Assembly (NCBI GenBank): GCA_937995535.1
Contig: CALKJU010000050.1
Coordinates: forward strand, 44,174-108,173
Source: an uncultured Alphaproteobacteria bacterium
GTDB lineage: Bacteria > Pseudomonadota > Alphaproteobacteria > Geminicoccales > Geminicoccaceae
DNA: 64,000 nt
Reading direction: 5' to 3'
The position numbers and the translations under genes were made by a program. Below, piece by piece: positions 19,133 through 29,336 of this stretch. The notes below the pieces were generated by a model. That model was given only the letters and a program-made list of their open reading frames with translations, was not told the DNA's origin and ran no database searches. Numbering within the stretch: the first letter of the stretch is position 1; each line of letters begins with the position of its first letter.

Positions 19133-20812
19133 ATGCTCAGCTACGTCCACGGCGCCAGTGCGGTGCCGCTGATCGGCGAGACGATCGGGGCGCATCTCGA
19201 CAGCGTGGTCGCCCGCTGGGGCGAGCGGCCGGCGCTGATCGTGCGCGACCAAGGCGTGCGCTGGAGCTTCGCCGAGCTTCTGGCCGAGGCCGACGCGGTG
19301 GCGGCCGGCCTGCTGGCGCTGGGCCTCGAGCCGGGCCAGCGAGTCGGCATCTGGTCGCCGAACAATGCCGAGTGGGTGCTGACCCAGCTCGCCACCGCCC
19401 GGGCCGGGCTGATCCTCGTCAACATCAATCCGGCCTACCGCCTCCACGAGCTCGACTATGCGCTGAACAAGGTCGCCTGCCGTGCGCTGATCACGGCGAG
19501 CCGCTTCAAGACCAGCGACTACATCGAGATGCTCGGCGAGCTCGCACCCGAGCTGGCGACCGCGCGGCCGGGTGACCTGCACGCGGTGCGCCTGCCGGAG
19601 TTGCGCTGCGTCGTGCAGATCGGTGGCCAGAGCCCTGGAACGATCGCCTTCGAGGAGCTGCAACGCCTCGCCAGCGGGTCGGCCCGGGTGCGACTGGCGG
19701 AGATCGGCCGCGTGCTCCAGGCCGACGATCCGATCAACATCCAGTTCACCAGCGGCACCACTGGCTCGCCCAAGGGTGCGACCCTCACGCACCACAACAT
19801 CCTCAACAACGGGTTCTTCGTCGGAGAAGCACAGCGGCTGGGCCCCGACGACCGGGTCTGCATCCCGGTGCCGCTCTATCACTGCTTCGGCATGGTCCTG
19901 GGCAACCTCGCCTGCCTGACGCATGGCGCGGCGATGGTCTATCCCGGCGCGGGCTTCGACCCGCTGGCGACGCTGGAGACGGTGGCCGCCGAGCGCTGCA
20001 CGGCACTCTACGGCGTGCCGACGATGTTCATCGCCATGCTCGACCACCCCGACTTCGCGCGCTTCGATCTCGGTTCGCTGCGCACCGGGATCATGGCCGG
20101 GAGCCCCTGCCCGATTGAGGTGATGCGCCGCGTCGTCGCGCAGATGCACATGCGCGAGGTGACCATCGCCTATGGCATGACGGAGACGAGCCCGGTGAGC
20201 TTCCAGAGCTCGGTCGACGATCCGATCGAGCGGCGGGTCTCGACGGTCGGCCGTATCCACCCGCATGTCGAGGTCAAGATCGTCGACGGCGAGGGGCGGG
20301 TGGTGCCGCGCGGCACGCCGGGCGAGCTGTGCACGCGCGGCTACTCGGTGATGCGCGGCTATTGGGACGACGCGGCCAGGACCGCGGAGGTGATCGATGC
20401 GGCAGGGTGGATGCACACGGGCGACCTCGCCACGATCGACACCGAGGGCTACGCCAACATCGTCGGTCGCATCAAGGACATGGTGATCCGCGGCGGGGAG
20501 AACATCTACCCGCGCGAGGTCGAGGAGTTCCTCTACACCCATCCGGCCGTGCGCGACGTGCAGTGTTACGGCGTGCCGGACGACCGCTATGGCGAGGAGC
20601 TGTGCGCCGCGGTGATCCTGCGCGACGGCGCGTCACTGACGGCCGACGAGCTGCGCCGCTACTGCGAGGGGCAGATCGCGCATTACAAGATCCCGCGTTA
20701 CGTCCGGTTCGTGACGGGCTTCCCGACCACGGTGACGGGCAAGGTGCAGAAGTTCGTGCTGCGCGCGGAGACCGCGGCCGAGCTGGGGCTGAGCGAGACG
20801 CGGACCGCCTGA
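19133..20812 (+). CDS. Fatty-acid/acyl-CoA ligase (AMP-binding, FadD-like)
   Basis: A 559-residue ANL-superfamily ligase that activates a carboxylic acid to acyl-AMP and then acyl-CoA. Motifs: A3 P-loop [19 protein letters not shown]5 [10 protein letters not shown]7/A8 [12 protein letters not shown] and [18 protein letters not shown], and the catalytic lysine in TVTGKVQKF near the C-terminus. The sequence type matches medium/long-chain acyl-CoA synthetases. ATG 19133 has a good ribosome site (GGGAGAGAAGC); upstream open frame is not coding-like. It ends back-to-back with the OpgC-like gene, the two stops forming the palindrome TGATCA. Confidence 0.92.
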   Translation: MLSYVHGASAVPLIGETIGAHLDSVVARWGERPALIVRDQGVRWSFAELLAEADAVAAGLLALGLEPGQRVGIWSPNNAEWVLTQLATARAGLILVNINPAYRLHELDYALNKVACRALITASRFKTSDYIEMLGELAPELATARPGDLHAVRLPELRCVVQIGGQSPGTIAFEELQRLASGSARVRLAEIGRVLQADDPINIQFTSGTTGSPKGATLTHHNILNNGFFVGEAQRLGPDDRVCIPVPLYHCFGMVLGNLACLTHGAAMVYPGAGFDPLATLETVAAERCTALYGVPTMFIAMLDHPDFARFDLGSLRTGIMAGSPCPIEVMRRVVAQMHMREVTIAYGMTETSPVSFQSSVDDPIERRVSTVGRIHPHVEVKIVDGEGRVVPRGTPGELCTRGYSVMRGYWDDAARTAEVIDAAGWMHTGDLATIDTEGYANIVGRIKDMVIRGGENIYPREVEEFLYTHPAVRDVQCYGVPDDRYGEELCAAVILRDGASLTADELRRYCEGQIAHYKIPRYVRFVTGFPTTVTGKVQKFVLRAETAAELGLSETRTA

Positions 20813-22060
20813 TCAGCCGGCGCCGAGGGGTCGTGGCGCCGTTGCCTTCCGACGCAGCGCCTCCATGACGACCGCGGGGATGGCGAGGCTCGCGATCGCG
20901 AGCGAGGCAATCAGGGACGGCAGCGGTGCGGTGAACGGTCCGTACCACCAGTCGAGCGCGCGTAGCGCGTAGCAGAGCACGACGTGGAACGCGAAGACCG
21001 GCAGGGCATGCCGGCCGAGCAGGACGAGGAAGCGATTGTCGAGCAGGCGCCACGTCGCGAAGGCCAAGGCGCGCATCGCTCCCTCGGCGCGTGCCGCGGC
21101 GACCAGCAGCCAGGTCAGCACCCAAGCGAAAGCGGCGAAGTTGAGGACGGACAGCGGGCCGAATTCGCGGCGATGCTCGAGGACCTTGAGCCGCTCGAGG
21201 ATCTCGTCGGGCATCAGGCCGAGAGTGAACAGCAGCCGCCACACGGCGCAGATCGCGAGGACCACGAGTGCCAGCATGAGCAGCTCGCGGCGCTCGGGGC
21301 GGAGGATCGCTGGCCAGTCGAGCCGCCAGACCCTGGTCGCGGCGCCGAGGATCAGGCCGGAGAAGAACACGATCTGCCAGGCGAACGGGTTGAACGCACC
21401 CTTGATCGCCGGCTCGGGGTCGATGACGGCGAGCGCGGCGAGGAGTGCCTCCTCCAGCGGCTTGTGCCCGCCGAGCTGGACCAGGAGCCAGCTGGTGAGC
21501 ACGCAGGCGACCGGCGCCACCCAGTTGCGCCGCGCCAGCCACCGGAGGAACAACGGCGAGACCAGCAGAAAGAAGATGTATTGCGGGAGGATGTCGAGAT
21601 AGACCGGCTGGTAGAGGAGCAGGGCGGCGAGGAGGGTGACACTGCCCCCCGGCTCGACCAGTTCGCCCAGCCACCAGCGATAGACCGCCCATGACAGCGG
21701 GACGGCGCTGGCGAGGCCCAGCACCACGACGAGCAGGCCGAGGTTCCAGCCGTAGAGGGTGAGCGCGCGCCGCCACAGGCGCCGGCGCACCGCCGCGGCG
21801 TCTCCGCGCTCGCAGGCGCGGACGTGCACAAGACCGACCAGCAGTCCGGAGACGAAGAAGAACCCCTGGGCGCTCTGCACGAACCCGATCTGCCCGGGGT
21901 GCAACGCATAGAGGGCGAAGCCGCCGCTGAGCTGGAGATGGGACATCAGCATCAGAACGAGGCAGAGCCCGCGAAGCCCGTCGAGAGCGGTCACGCGCTC
22001 CGACGAGCCGCCGTGATCCTGTGCCGCGCGCCCGCGCACCGTCGCGTGTCCTCCCGGCAT
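20813..22060 (-). CDS. OpgC-like integral membrane acyltransferase
   Basis: A 415-residue polytopic protein with about ten hydrophobic helices. The start of the domain, RVTALDGLRGLCLVLMLMSH, followed by GFFFVSGLLVGLVH, and the YLDILPQYIFFLLVSPLFL helix are typical of the OpgC family, which succinylates osmoregulated periplasmic glucans. No opgGH gene is nearby, so the acceptor polysaccharide is unknown. Start is uncertain: ATG 22060 is used here; a GTG just before TALDGLRG is an alternative, and the frame is open to 22243. Divergent from the SGNH esterase gene. Confidence 0.85.
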   Translation of the reverse strand: MPGGHATVRGRAAQDHGGSSERVTALDGLRGLCLVLMLMSHLQLSGGFALYALHPGQIGFVQSAQGFFFVSGLLVGLVHVRACERGDAAAVRRRLWRRALTLYGWNLGLLVVVLGLASAVPLSWAVYRWWLGELVEPGGSVTLLAALLLYQPVYLDILPQYIFFLLVSPLFLRWLARRNWVAPVACVLTSWLLVQLGGHKPLEEALLAALAVIDPEPAIKGAFNPFAWQIVFFSGLILGAATRVWRLDWPAILRPERRELLMLALVVLAICAVWRLLFTLGLMPDEILERLKVLEHRREFGPLSVLNFAAFAWVLTWLLVAAARAEGAMRALAFATWRLLDNRFLVLLGRHALPVFAFHVVLCYALRALDWWYGPFTAPLPSLIASLAIASLAIPAVVMEALRRKATAPRPLGAG

Positions 22061-22167
22061 GGCAGCGCGGCCACGGTAACGCGCATGCGTCGCGGCACGG
22101 TTCCGCGCCACGCTGCGCTGTGGCCGCCATGGCAGGTAGGACGCGCGCGCCTCACGATGGTTCCCCG

Positions 22168-22920
22168 ATGGTGCGCCTTCTTCTCGCCGCAACCCTGCTC
22201 GCGAGCGTCGCCGCAGCAGGCGGATCTCGGGCCGCGACGTCACAATGCGCGGCGCCGCCCACGCTGGTCAGGGCGCCCCCGGAGTTCGCCGCCAGTCGCC
22301 GGGCGCTACGCGAGCGCGGCCGGCTCGTCGTCGTGGCCCTCGGCTCGTCGACCACCGAGGGTATCGGCGCATCCGCGCCCGGCCTGACCTATCCTGCGCA
22401 ACTCGCCAGCCTGCTCCAGGCGCGCTTGCCGAACCATTCCATCGCGGTCCACAACAAGGGTGTCGGCGGCGAGACCGTGGCCGACAATCTCCTCCGCCTC
22501 GAGCGGGACGTGCTGGCGCTGGGACCCGATCTCGTCGTCTGGCAGGTCGGTACGAACGATGCCCTGCAAGCCATTCCACCGGCGCAGGTCCGTGGCGAGC
22601 TTCTGGCGGGCTTGGCCCGGCTGCGCGTCGCGGGGATCGATGTGGTGCTGATGGACCCGCAGCCGCTCGCCGAGGATCGGGGAGACGATGGGGCCGTGAT
22701 GGCGACGATGCTGCAAGCGGCCGCCGCCGAGGCGGGAGTGGCGCTCGTCCCGCGCGGCGCGCTGATGCGCCACTGGCTGGGCAGCGGGGTCTTCACCGTG
22801 GCCGACTTGTTCGTTGCCGACCGGCTGCACATGTCCGATCTCGGCTATCGTTGCCTCGCCGAACAGGTGACGGACATGATGGTCGTGGGCTTGGGCCTCG
22901 ACGCCCTGGCGGCTCCCTGA
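22168..22920 (+). CDS. Exported SGNH/GDSL-family hydrolase
   Basis: A 250-residue esterase-like protein. Residues 1-22 form a signal peptide. The SGNH blocks are present: VVALGSSTTEGIGAS (block I, with the nucleophile serine in GSSTTEG), NKGVGGETVADNL (block II glycine), WQVGTNDAL (block III asparagine) and DRLHMSDLGY (block V Asp/His). This subgroup often deacetylates or deacylates exopolysaccharide or other surface carbohydrate. Being divergent from an OpgC-like acyltransferase (107 bases apart) suggests opposing roles on one glycan, an inference from position only. Confidence 0.86.
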   Translation: MVRLLLAATLLASVAAAGGSRAATSQCAAPPTLVRAPPEFAASRRALRERGRLVVVALGSSTTEGIGASAPGLTYPAQLASLLQARLPNHSIAVHNKGVGGETVADNLLRLERDVLALGPDLVVWQVGTNDALQAIPPAQVRGELLAGLARLRVAGIDVVLMDPQPLAEDRGDDGAVMATMLQAAAAEAGVALVPRGALMRHWLGSGVFTVADLFVADRLHMSDLGYRCLAEQVTDMMVVGLGLDALAAP

Positions 22921-22949
22921 TGCGCCGCGCGGCCCGCTAGCGGCGGCGC

Positions 22950-23684
22950 ATGAAACGCCGCCTCGATCAGCTTCTGGTCGACCGCGGGTTGGCCTCGAGC
23001 CGCGCCAAGGCTCAGGCCATGGTGCTGGCGGGGCTGGTCTATTCGGGAGAGCGGCGCCTCGCCAAGGCCGGAGAGGCGGTGGCGGACGACGCGCCTCTGG
23101 AGCTGCGAGGTGTGTCCTCCCGCTATGTGTCGCGCGGTGGCGAGAAGCTGGCCGCTGGGCTGGACGCCTTCGCCATCGACCCGGCGGGGCTCGTCGCGCT
23201 CGATATCGGCGCCGCGACCGGCGGGTTCACCGACGTCATGCTGCAACGCGGGGCGGCGAGGGTCTACGCGGTCGATGTCGGCTACGGCCAGCTCGACGCG
23301 CGGCTGCGGGCCGATCCGCGGGTGATGGTTCGCGAGCGCACCAACGCCCGCCATCTGACCGCTGCCGACGTGCCCGAGCCGATCGACCTCGTTGTCTGCG
23401 ATGCCAGCTTCATCGGCCTGCGCCTGGTGCTGCCGGCCGCCTTGCGGCTGACCCGTCCGGACGCGGCGCTGGTGGCCCTCATCAAGCCGCAGTTCGAGGC
23501 CGGCCGACGGGAGGTCGGCAAGGGCGGCGTGGTCCGCGATCCGGCGGTGCACGAGCGCGTCTGCGCCGAGATCCGCGCATGGCTCGAAGGCGAGGGGTGG
23601 ACGGTCCTCGGCGTCGTCGAGAGCCCGCTCAAGGGACCGGCCGGGAATCGCGAGTTCCTGATCGGCGCTAGGCGGCGGCCGTGA
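22950..23684 (+). CDS. tlyA: TlyA-family rRNA methyltransferase / hemolysin A homologue
   Basis: A 244-residue protein with an S4 RNA-binding domain at about 1-62 (RLDQLLVDRGLASSRAKAQA) and an FtsJ-like methyltransferase domain with SAM motif ALDIGAATGGFTDVMLQ. Further family blocks are SRGGEKLAAGLDAF, VVCDASFIGLRLVLPA and LIKPQFEAGRREVGKGG. TlyA proteins 2'-O-methylate 16S/23S rRNA; haemolysin activity is an older label. In alphaproteobacteria the gene usually sits by dxs and xseB, neither of which is here. It overlaps the convergent metC end by 17 bases. Confidence 0.93.
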   Translation: MKRRLDQLLVDRGLASSRAKAQAMVLAGLVYSGERRLAKAGEAVADDAPLELRGVSSRYVSRGGEKLAAGLDAFAIDPAGLVALDIGAATGGFTDVMLQRGAARVYAVDVGYGQLDARLRADPRVMVRERTNARHLTAADVPEPIDLVVCDASFIGLRLVLPAALRLTRPDAALVALIKPQFEAGRREVGKGGVVRDPAVHERVCAEIRAWLEGEGWTVLGVVESPLKGPAGNREFLIGARRRP

Positions 23685-24828
23685 GCCGGGCGAGCCCGGC
23701 TTCGAGGTCGGCGATCAGATCGTCAGGATCCTCGAGTCCGACATGGAGGCGCAGCACGGGGCCGGGCTCGGTCCAAGGCACCGCCGTGCGGAAGCGCTCG
23801 GGATGGGTGACGAGGCACAAGGACTCGTAGCCGCCCCATGAGGCGCCGATGCCGAACAGGCGCAGCCCGTCGACCATGGCATGGACCGCCGCCGTCGGGC
23901 AGGGCCGCAAGACCACGCCGAACAGCCCTGACGCGCCGTTGAAGTCCCGCTGCCACAGAGCATAGCCGGGGTCGGACGGGAGCGCGGGGTAGAGCACTCG
24001 CGCGACCTCGGGCCGGGCCTGAAGCCAAGTGGCGATCCGCAACGCGCTGCGCGCGTGGCGCTCGAGCCTGGCATCGAGGGTGCGCAGCCCGCGCAGCGCG
24101 AGCCAGCAATCCTCGGGCGAGGCGGGTGCGCCGAACTCGTAGACACCGGCCCGGACGCGGTCGTGGACCGCCTCGGTGGTCGTCACGACGCCCATCATCA
24201 GATCGGAGTGTCCGCCGATGTACTTGGTCACGGCATGGGCGACGATATCGACCCCCTGGCGCAGAGGCTTGAGCAGCAGGGGCGTCGCCCAGGTCGCGTC
24301 GATCATGGTGAGGACGCCGCGAGCGCGGGCCGCCGCGACGATCGCCGGCACGTCCTGCACCTCGAAGGTCAGTGATCCCGGGGATTCCAGGAACACGAGC
24401 CTGGTTTCCGGCTCGATCAGCGAGGCGATGGCGGTGCCGATGCGCGGGTCATAGAAGGTCGTACGCACCCCGAAGCGCGCGAGCGTGGCGGTGCAGAAGC
24501 GGCGCGTCGGACCGTAGCAGCTGTCGACCATGAGGAGGTGATCGCCAGCGCGCAGCAGCGCCGCCAGGGGAAGGTTCATGGCGGCGAGGCCGGACGCCAG
24601 CGCGATCGCCCGGTAGCCGCCTTCGAGCTCGGCGATCGCTTCCTCGAACGCGAACGTCGTGGGTGTCCCAGCCCGGCCATAGGACAGGCCGACGAAGGGC
24701 TTGCGGCTCTCGAATTCGGCGACCGTCGGCGCGAGAATCGTCGAGGCCCGATAGACCGGCGGGTTGACGATCCCGCCGTGCCGTTCCGGGTCCCGTCCGG
24801 CAGTCGTCACCAGGGTTGCGTCGTGCAT
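23668..24828 (-). CDS. metC: Cystathionine beta-lyase (Cys/Met metabolism PLP enzyme)
   Basis: A 386-residue fold-type I PLP enzyme that cleaves cystathionine to homocysteine, or acts on related thioethers. PLP lysine is in VDIVAHAVTKYIGGHSDLMM. Family blocks include VNPPVYRASTILAPT, LSYGRAGTPTTFAFEEAIAE and SGLAAMNLPLAALLRAGDHL, and near the C-terminus GASWGGYESL and LRLHVGLEDPDDLIADL. The GRxGTPT form with ASWGGYES favours MetC over cystathionine gamma-synthase. ATG 24828 was chosen because the frame upstream lacks similarity. Divergent from aapJ, with 193 bases between. Confidence 0.92.
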   Translation of the reverse strand: MHDATLVTTAGRDPERHGGIVNPPVYRASTILAPTVAEFESRKPFVGLSYGRAGTPTTFAFEEAIAELEGGYRAIALASGLAAMNLPLAALLRAGDHLLMVDSCYGPTRRFCTATLARFGVRTTFYDPRIGTAIASLIEPETRLVFLESPGSLTFEVQDVPAIVAAARARGVLTMIDATWATPLLLKPLRQGVDIVAHAVTKYIGGHSDLMMGVVTTTEAVHDRVRAGVYEFGAPASPEDCWLALRGLRTLDARLERHARSALRIATWLQARPEVARVLYPALPSDPGYALWQRDFNGASGLFGVVLRPCPTAAVHAMVDGLRLFGIGASWGGYESLCLVTHPERFRTAVPWTEPGPVLRLHVGLEDPDDLIADLEAGLARLTAAA

Positions 24829-25021
24829 CGGCGGGCGTGCTTTCCGAAGTCGGCGTCGGGTGCGGTTATCACGGCCGGCGGGCCGGCGACAGCGCTGCCC
24901 GATCCCTGTTGGCAGACCACCACGTGACGTGCGAAGTAACCGGCATGGGAGCAACGCCCGCCGCACATGGCTCGTGGCGCGGCACTTGCTTCGAGCCGGA
25001 AAACCATTCGGGAGGGCACTC

Positions 25022-26050
25022 ATGCGACTGACGACTGCCACGGCCGCCGGCGCGCTGCTGGTCGCCGCAGGGCTCGCTGCCGCACCGGCCAGCGCGGGCG
25101 AGACGTTCGACGCGGTCAAAGCCAAGGGCTTCGTGCAGTGCGGCGTCAACAACAGCGGTCTGCCGGGCTTCGCCCAGGTCGACGACGCCGGGAAGTGGTC
25201 GGGCCTCGACATCGATGTCTGCCGCGCGGTCGCCGCCGCGGTGTTCGGCGACACCGAGAAGGTCCGCTACACGCCGCTCTCGGCGGCCGAACGGTTCACC
25301 GCGCTGCAGTCGAAGGAGGTCGACGTCCTGTCGCGCAACTCGACCTGGACGGCGGCCCGCGACACCGCGCTGGGCCTCGATTTCGTCGCCGTCAACTACT
25401 ATGACGGGCAAGGCTTCATGGTGCCGAAGGGCCTGGGCGTGGGCAGCGCCACGGAGCTCGACGGCGCCTCGGTCTGCGTCCAGTCCGGCACCACGACCGA
25501 GCTCAACCTCGCGGACTACTTCCGCGCCAACAACATGACCTACGAGCCGGTCGTTTTCGGGAACAACGACGAGGTCATCGCGGCCTTCCAGGCAGGCCGC
25601 TGCGACGTCTTCACGACCGACCAGTCGGGTCTCTACTCGAGCCGCACCAAGTTCGAGAACCCCGACGACTGGGTGGTCCTGCCCGAGGTCATCTCGAAGG
25701 AGCCGCTCGGCCCGGCCGTGCGTCACGGCGACAACGAGTGGGCCGACGTCGTGCGCTGGGCGTTCTATGCCATGTTGGAGGCGGAGGAACTCGGGGTTAC
25801 CAGCGCCAACGTCGACGAGATGAAGGACAGCACCAATCCGAGCATCCGCCGGCTGCTGGGCACCGAGGGCGAACTCGGCCAGGGCCTTGGTCTGCCCAAC
25901 GACTTCGCCTATCAGGTGATCAAGCAGGTCGGGAACTACGGCGAGAGCTTCGAGCGCAATGTCGGCATGGCGACGCCGCTGCAGATCGCGCGTGGCCTCA
26001 ACGCGCAGTGGAGCGATGGCGGGTTGATGTACGCGCCGCCGTTCCGCTGA
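25022..26050 (+). CDS. aapJ: General L-amino acid ABC transporter, periplasmic binding protein AapJ
   Basis: A 342-residue solute-binding protein. The signal peptide covers residues 1-25 and ends APASA; the mature chain begins GETFDAVKAKGFVQCGV. Diagnostic family 3 segments are GLDIDVCRAVAAAVFGD and VQSGTTTELNLADYF, and the AapJ-type C-terminus contains FERNVGMATPLQIARGLNAQW. Substrates are broad L-amino acids. The ribosome site GGGAGGGCACTC precedes ATG 25022. First gene of aapJQMP; a strong hairpin separates it from aapQ and probably raises its expression over the membrane subunits. Confidence 0.96.
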   Translation: MRLTTATAAGALLVAAGLAAAPASAGETFDAVKAKGFVQCGVNNSGLPGFAQVDDAGKWSGLDIDVCRAVAAAVFGDTEKVRYTPLSAAERFTALQSKEVDVLSRNSTWTAARDTALGLDFVAVNYYDGQGFMVPKGLGVGSATELDGASVCVQSGTTTELNLADYFRANNMTYEPVVFGNNDEVIAAFQAGRCDVFTTDQSGLYSSRTKFENPDDWVVLPEVISKEPLGPAVRHGDNEWADVVRWAFYAMLEAEELGVTSANVDEMKDSTNPSIRRLLGTEGELGQGLGLPNDFAYQVIKQVGNYGESFERNVGMATPLQIARGLNAQWSDGGLMYAPPFR

Positions 26051-26057
26051 TCCGGTT

Positions 26058-26085
26058 CGGGACCCGGCCCCTGTGCCGGGTCCCG
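26058..26085 (+). terminator. Strong hairpin between aapJ and aapQ (attenuator/mRNA stabiliser)
   Basis: A perfect 11-bp inverted repeat (CGGGACCCGGC with GCCGGGTCCCG) around a 6-base loop, followed directly by TTT. It begins 8 bases after the aapJ stop. Such structures after binding-protein genes protect the upstream message from 3' decay or partly terminate, giving an excess of binding protein. Confidence 0.75.
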
Positions 26086-26125
26086 TTTCCCTGTAGGGGC
26101 AGGACGAGGTCGGAGGAAAACAGCC

Positions 26126-27313
26126 ATGGCGAGTGGGGTGCAGCAGGGCGACGCGGCACCACGGCCTGCGTTCTACAACGACCCCAAGATTCGTGGCCTG
26201 TTCTTCCAGGTCCTCGTGCTCGGCCTCGTGATCGGCGGCGCGCTCTACCTGATCGGCAACACGCTGGAGAACCGGGCCCGACTCGGGGTCGCCGCCGGGT
26301 TCGGGTTTCTCGGCCGTCTGTCCGGCTTCGACATCTCGCAGACTCTGATCCCCTTCAGCGCCAGCACCGGCTCGTTCGGCCGCGCCTTCATCGTCGGGCT
26401 GCTCAATACTCTTTATGTCGGCGTGGTCGGCATCGTGCTCGCCACGATCATCGGCTTCGTGATGGGCATCGCCCGGCTGTCGAGCAACTGGCTCGTCAAC
26501 CGGGTGGCGCTCGTCTACGTCGAGGTGATCCGCAACCTGCCGCTGCTCCTGCAGCTCATCTTCTGGTACGCGGTGGTTCTGGCCGCCCTGCCGGCACCGC
26601 GCGAGAGCATCGAGTTCCTCGGCGGTGCTCTCAACATTCGCGGGCTGTTCCTGCCGCGACCGATCTTCACGGAAGGCATCGCCGTCGAACTGGGTGCGCT
26701 GGTTGCCGCCATCGTCGGCGTGTTCTTCCTCGCGCGCTGGGCCAGGGCGCGGTTCGAGCAGACCGGCCAGCCGTTCCACACCTTCTGGGTCGGCCTCGGC
26801 ATCCTGATCGGGCTGCCCGTGGTGGCCCATCTGCTGTTCGGCGGCCCGGTCGAGATGGAGTACCCGCAGCTGACGGCGTTCCGGGTCCAGGGCGGCTTCG
26901 TGCTGTTGCCCGAGTTCCTCGCCATCGTGCTCGGCCTCTCGGTCTATACGGGCGCGTTCATCGCTGAGATCGTCCGCGCGGGGATCCTCGCGGTCAACAA
27001 GGGGCAGTGGGAGGCTGCGGGGGCGCTCGGCCTCAATCGCGGCCAGATGCTGCGCCTCATCATCATTCCGCAGGCGCTGCGGGTGATCATCCCGCCGCAG
27101 ACCAGCCAGTACCTCAATCTGGTCAAGAACAGCTCGCTCGGGGTGGCCATCGGCTATCCCGACTTCTTCAACGTCGCGAGCACGATCAACAACCAGACCG
27201 GGCAGGCGGTCGAGGTCATCGCCATCACCATGGGCGTCTATCTCACCTTCAGCCTGCTCATCTCGCTGTTCATGAACTGGTACAACGCGCGTATGGCGCT
27301 GGTGGAGCGCTGA
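26126..27313 (+). CDS. aapQ: General L-amino acid ABC transporter permease AapQ
   Basis: A 395-residue polytopic permease of the HisM/PAAT family. The long insertion between the first membrane helices and the core is typical of AapQ/BztB. Hydrophobic helices include KIRGLFFQVLVLGLVIGG near residue 20. The cytoplasmic EAA loop, which contacts the ATPase, reads EAAGALGLNRGQMLRLIIIP and is followed by QALRVIIPPQTSQYLNLVKN. aapM starts 3 bases after the stop, so the two permease subunits are coupled. Confidence 0.95.
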   Translation: MASGVQQGDAAPRPAFYNDPKIRGLFFQVLVLGLVIGGALYLIGNTLENRARLGVAAGFGFLGRLSGFDISQTLIPFSASTGSFGRAFIVGLLNTLYVGVVGIVLATIIGFVMGIARLSSNWLVNRVALVYVEVIRNLPLLLQLIFWYAVVLAALPAPRESIEFLGGALNIRGLFLPRPIFTEGIAVELGALVAAIVGVFFLARWARARFEQTGQPFHTFWVGLGILIGLPVVAHLLFGGPVEMEYPQLTAFRVQGGFVLLPEFLAIVLGLSVYTGAFIAEIVRAGILAVNKGQWEAAGALGLNRGQMLRLIIIPQALRVIIPPQTSQYLNLVKNSSLGVAIGYPDFFNVASTINNQTGQAVEVIAITMGVYLTFSLLISLFMNWYNARMALVER

Positions 27314-27316
27314 GCC

Positions 27317-28420
27317 ATGGCCGTCTCCCACACCCCACAGGCCGACCTCGCCCCACCCCTCGCCGAGCGCCAGGACATTCTCGGCTGGCTGCGGCGCAAC
27401 CTGTTCAACACGCCGTTCAACAGCGTCCTGTCGGTGCTGCTGATCGGCCTGATCGTCATGACCGTGGGTCCACTGCTGCAGTGGGCGGTCTTCAATGCGA
27501 CTTGGTGGGCGAACAGCAAGGCGGAGTGCACCGCCGGCGGCGCCTGCTGGGCGATGTTCCGTGTCCGCTGGAAGCAGTATCTCTACGGTCTCTACCCGGA
27601 GTCCGAGCAGTGGCGGGTCAACCTCGCGGCGCTCATCCTCGTTGCCGGCATGGTGCCGCTGTTCATTACGCGGTTCGGGCCGAAGCTCTGGTGGGCGATC
27701 GGGCTGCTCGTCGTTTACCCGGTCGTCGCCTACTTCCTGTTCTATGGCGGGATCCTCGGCCTGCCGGTGGTCGAGACCGCATTGTGGGGCGGCCTGTTCC
27801 TCACGCTGGTCATCGCGCTGACCGGCATCGTCGCGTCCTTACCGCTGGGCATTCTGCTCGCCCTCGGGCGGCGCTCGAACCTGCCGATCATCAAGGCGCT
27901 GTGCGTCGCCTTCATCGAGCTGGTCCGCGGCGTGCCGCTGATCACCGTGTTGTTCATGGCCTCGGTGATGCTGCCCTTGTTCCTCCCGGTCGGCGTGAAC
28001 TTCGACAAGCTGCTGCGGGCACTGATCGGCGTGGCGTTGTTCTCGGCTGCCTACATGGCCGAGGTGATCCGCGGTGGGTTGCAGGCGATCCCCAAGGGCC
28101 AGTACGAGGCTGCGGCCGCGTTGGGCCTCGGCTACTGGCAGACCACGGGCCTGATCATCCTGCCGCAGGCGCTGAAGCTGGTGATTCCCGGGATCGTCAA
28201 CACCTTCATCGGCCTGTTCAAGGACACCTCGCTCGTCCTGATCATCGGTCTCTATGATCTGGCCGGCATCTCGCAGGTGGTGATCAAGGATCCGGCGTGG
28301 CTGGGTCTCGCCGCCGAGACCTACCTGATCGCCGGTGCTGGGTTCTGGATCTTCTGCTTCGCCATGTCGCGCTACTCGATGTACATCGAGCGCAAGCTCG
28401 ACACCGGCCACAAGCGTTGA
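27317..28420 (+). CDS. aapM: General L-amino acid ABC transporter permease AapM
   Basis: A 367-residue partner permease. It begins with a soluble stretch and NLFNTPFNSVLSVLLIGLIV, then several helices (about 85-150) before the transporter core. The EAA loop is YEAAAALGLGYWQTTGLIIL followed by PQALKLVIPGIVNTFIGLFK. ELVRGVPLITVLFMASVMLP marks the start of the core domain. Together with AapQ it forms the transmembrane channel for the AapP ATPase. Confidence 0.95.
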   Translation: MAVSHTPQADLAPPLAERQDILGWLRRNLFNTPFNSVLSVLLIGLIVMTVGPLLQWAVFNATWWANSKAECTAGGACWAMFRVRWKQYLYGLYPESEQWRVNLAALILVAGMVPLFITRFGPKLWWAIGLLVVYPVVAYFLFYGGILGLPVVETALWGGLFLTLVIALTGIVASLPLGILLALGRRSNLPIIKALCVAFIELVRGVPLITVLFMASVMLPLFLPVGVNFDKLLRALIGVALFSAAYMAEVIRGGLQAIPKGQYEAAAALGLGYWQTTGLIILPQALKLVIPGIVNTFIGLFKDTSLVLIIGLYDLAGISQVVIKDPAWLGLAAETYLIAGAGFWIFCFAMSRYSMYIERKLDTGHKR

Positions 28421-28441
28421 GCGACGAGGGGGGGACAAGCC

Positions 28442-29194
<753 letters not shown>

Positions 29195-29336
29195 GCCCGC
29201 TCGGGATCTCGGGCGATGGCTTCGAGCCCGAAGGCGTTGCGCGAGACAGGGAGCGGTCCGGGCCGCCGCCGCTTCGACCCAGCGCGAAGCCTACTCGCCG
29301 GGATTCGATCATGACGCGCGAGGCGCTGCCGGCGCC

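Noticed and set aside
24829..25021. Sigma-54 type promoter before aapJ (TTGGCAGACC...)
   Set aside because: The second element lacks the GC doublet at the required spacing.
24869..27331. Very long minus-strand frame opposite aapJ and aapQ
   Set aside because: A GC-driven shadow of the aap genes; composition is Asp/Glu/Arg-rich as expected for an antisense frame.
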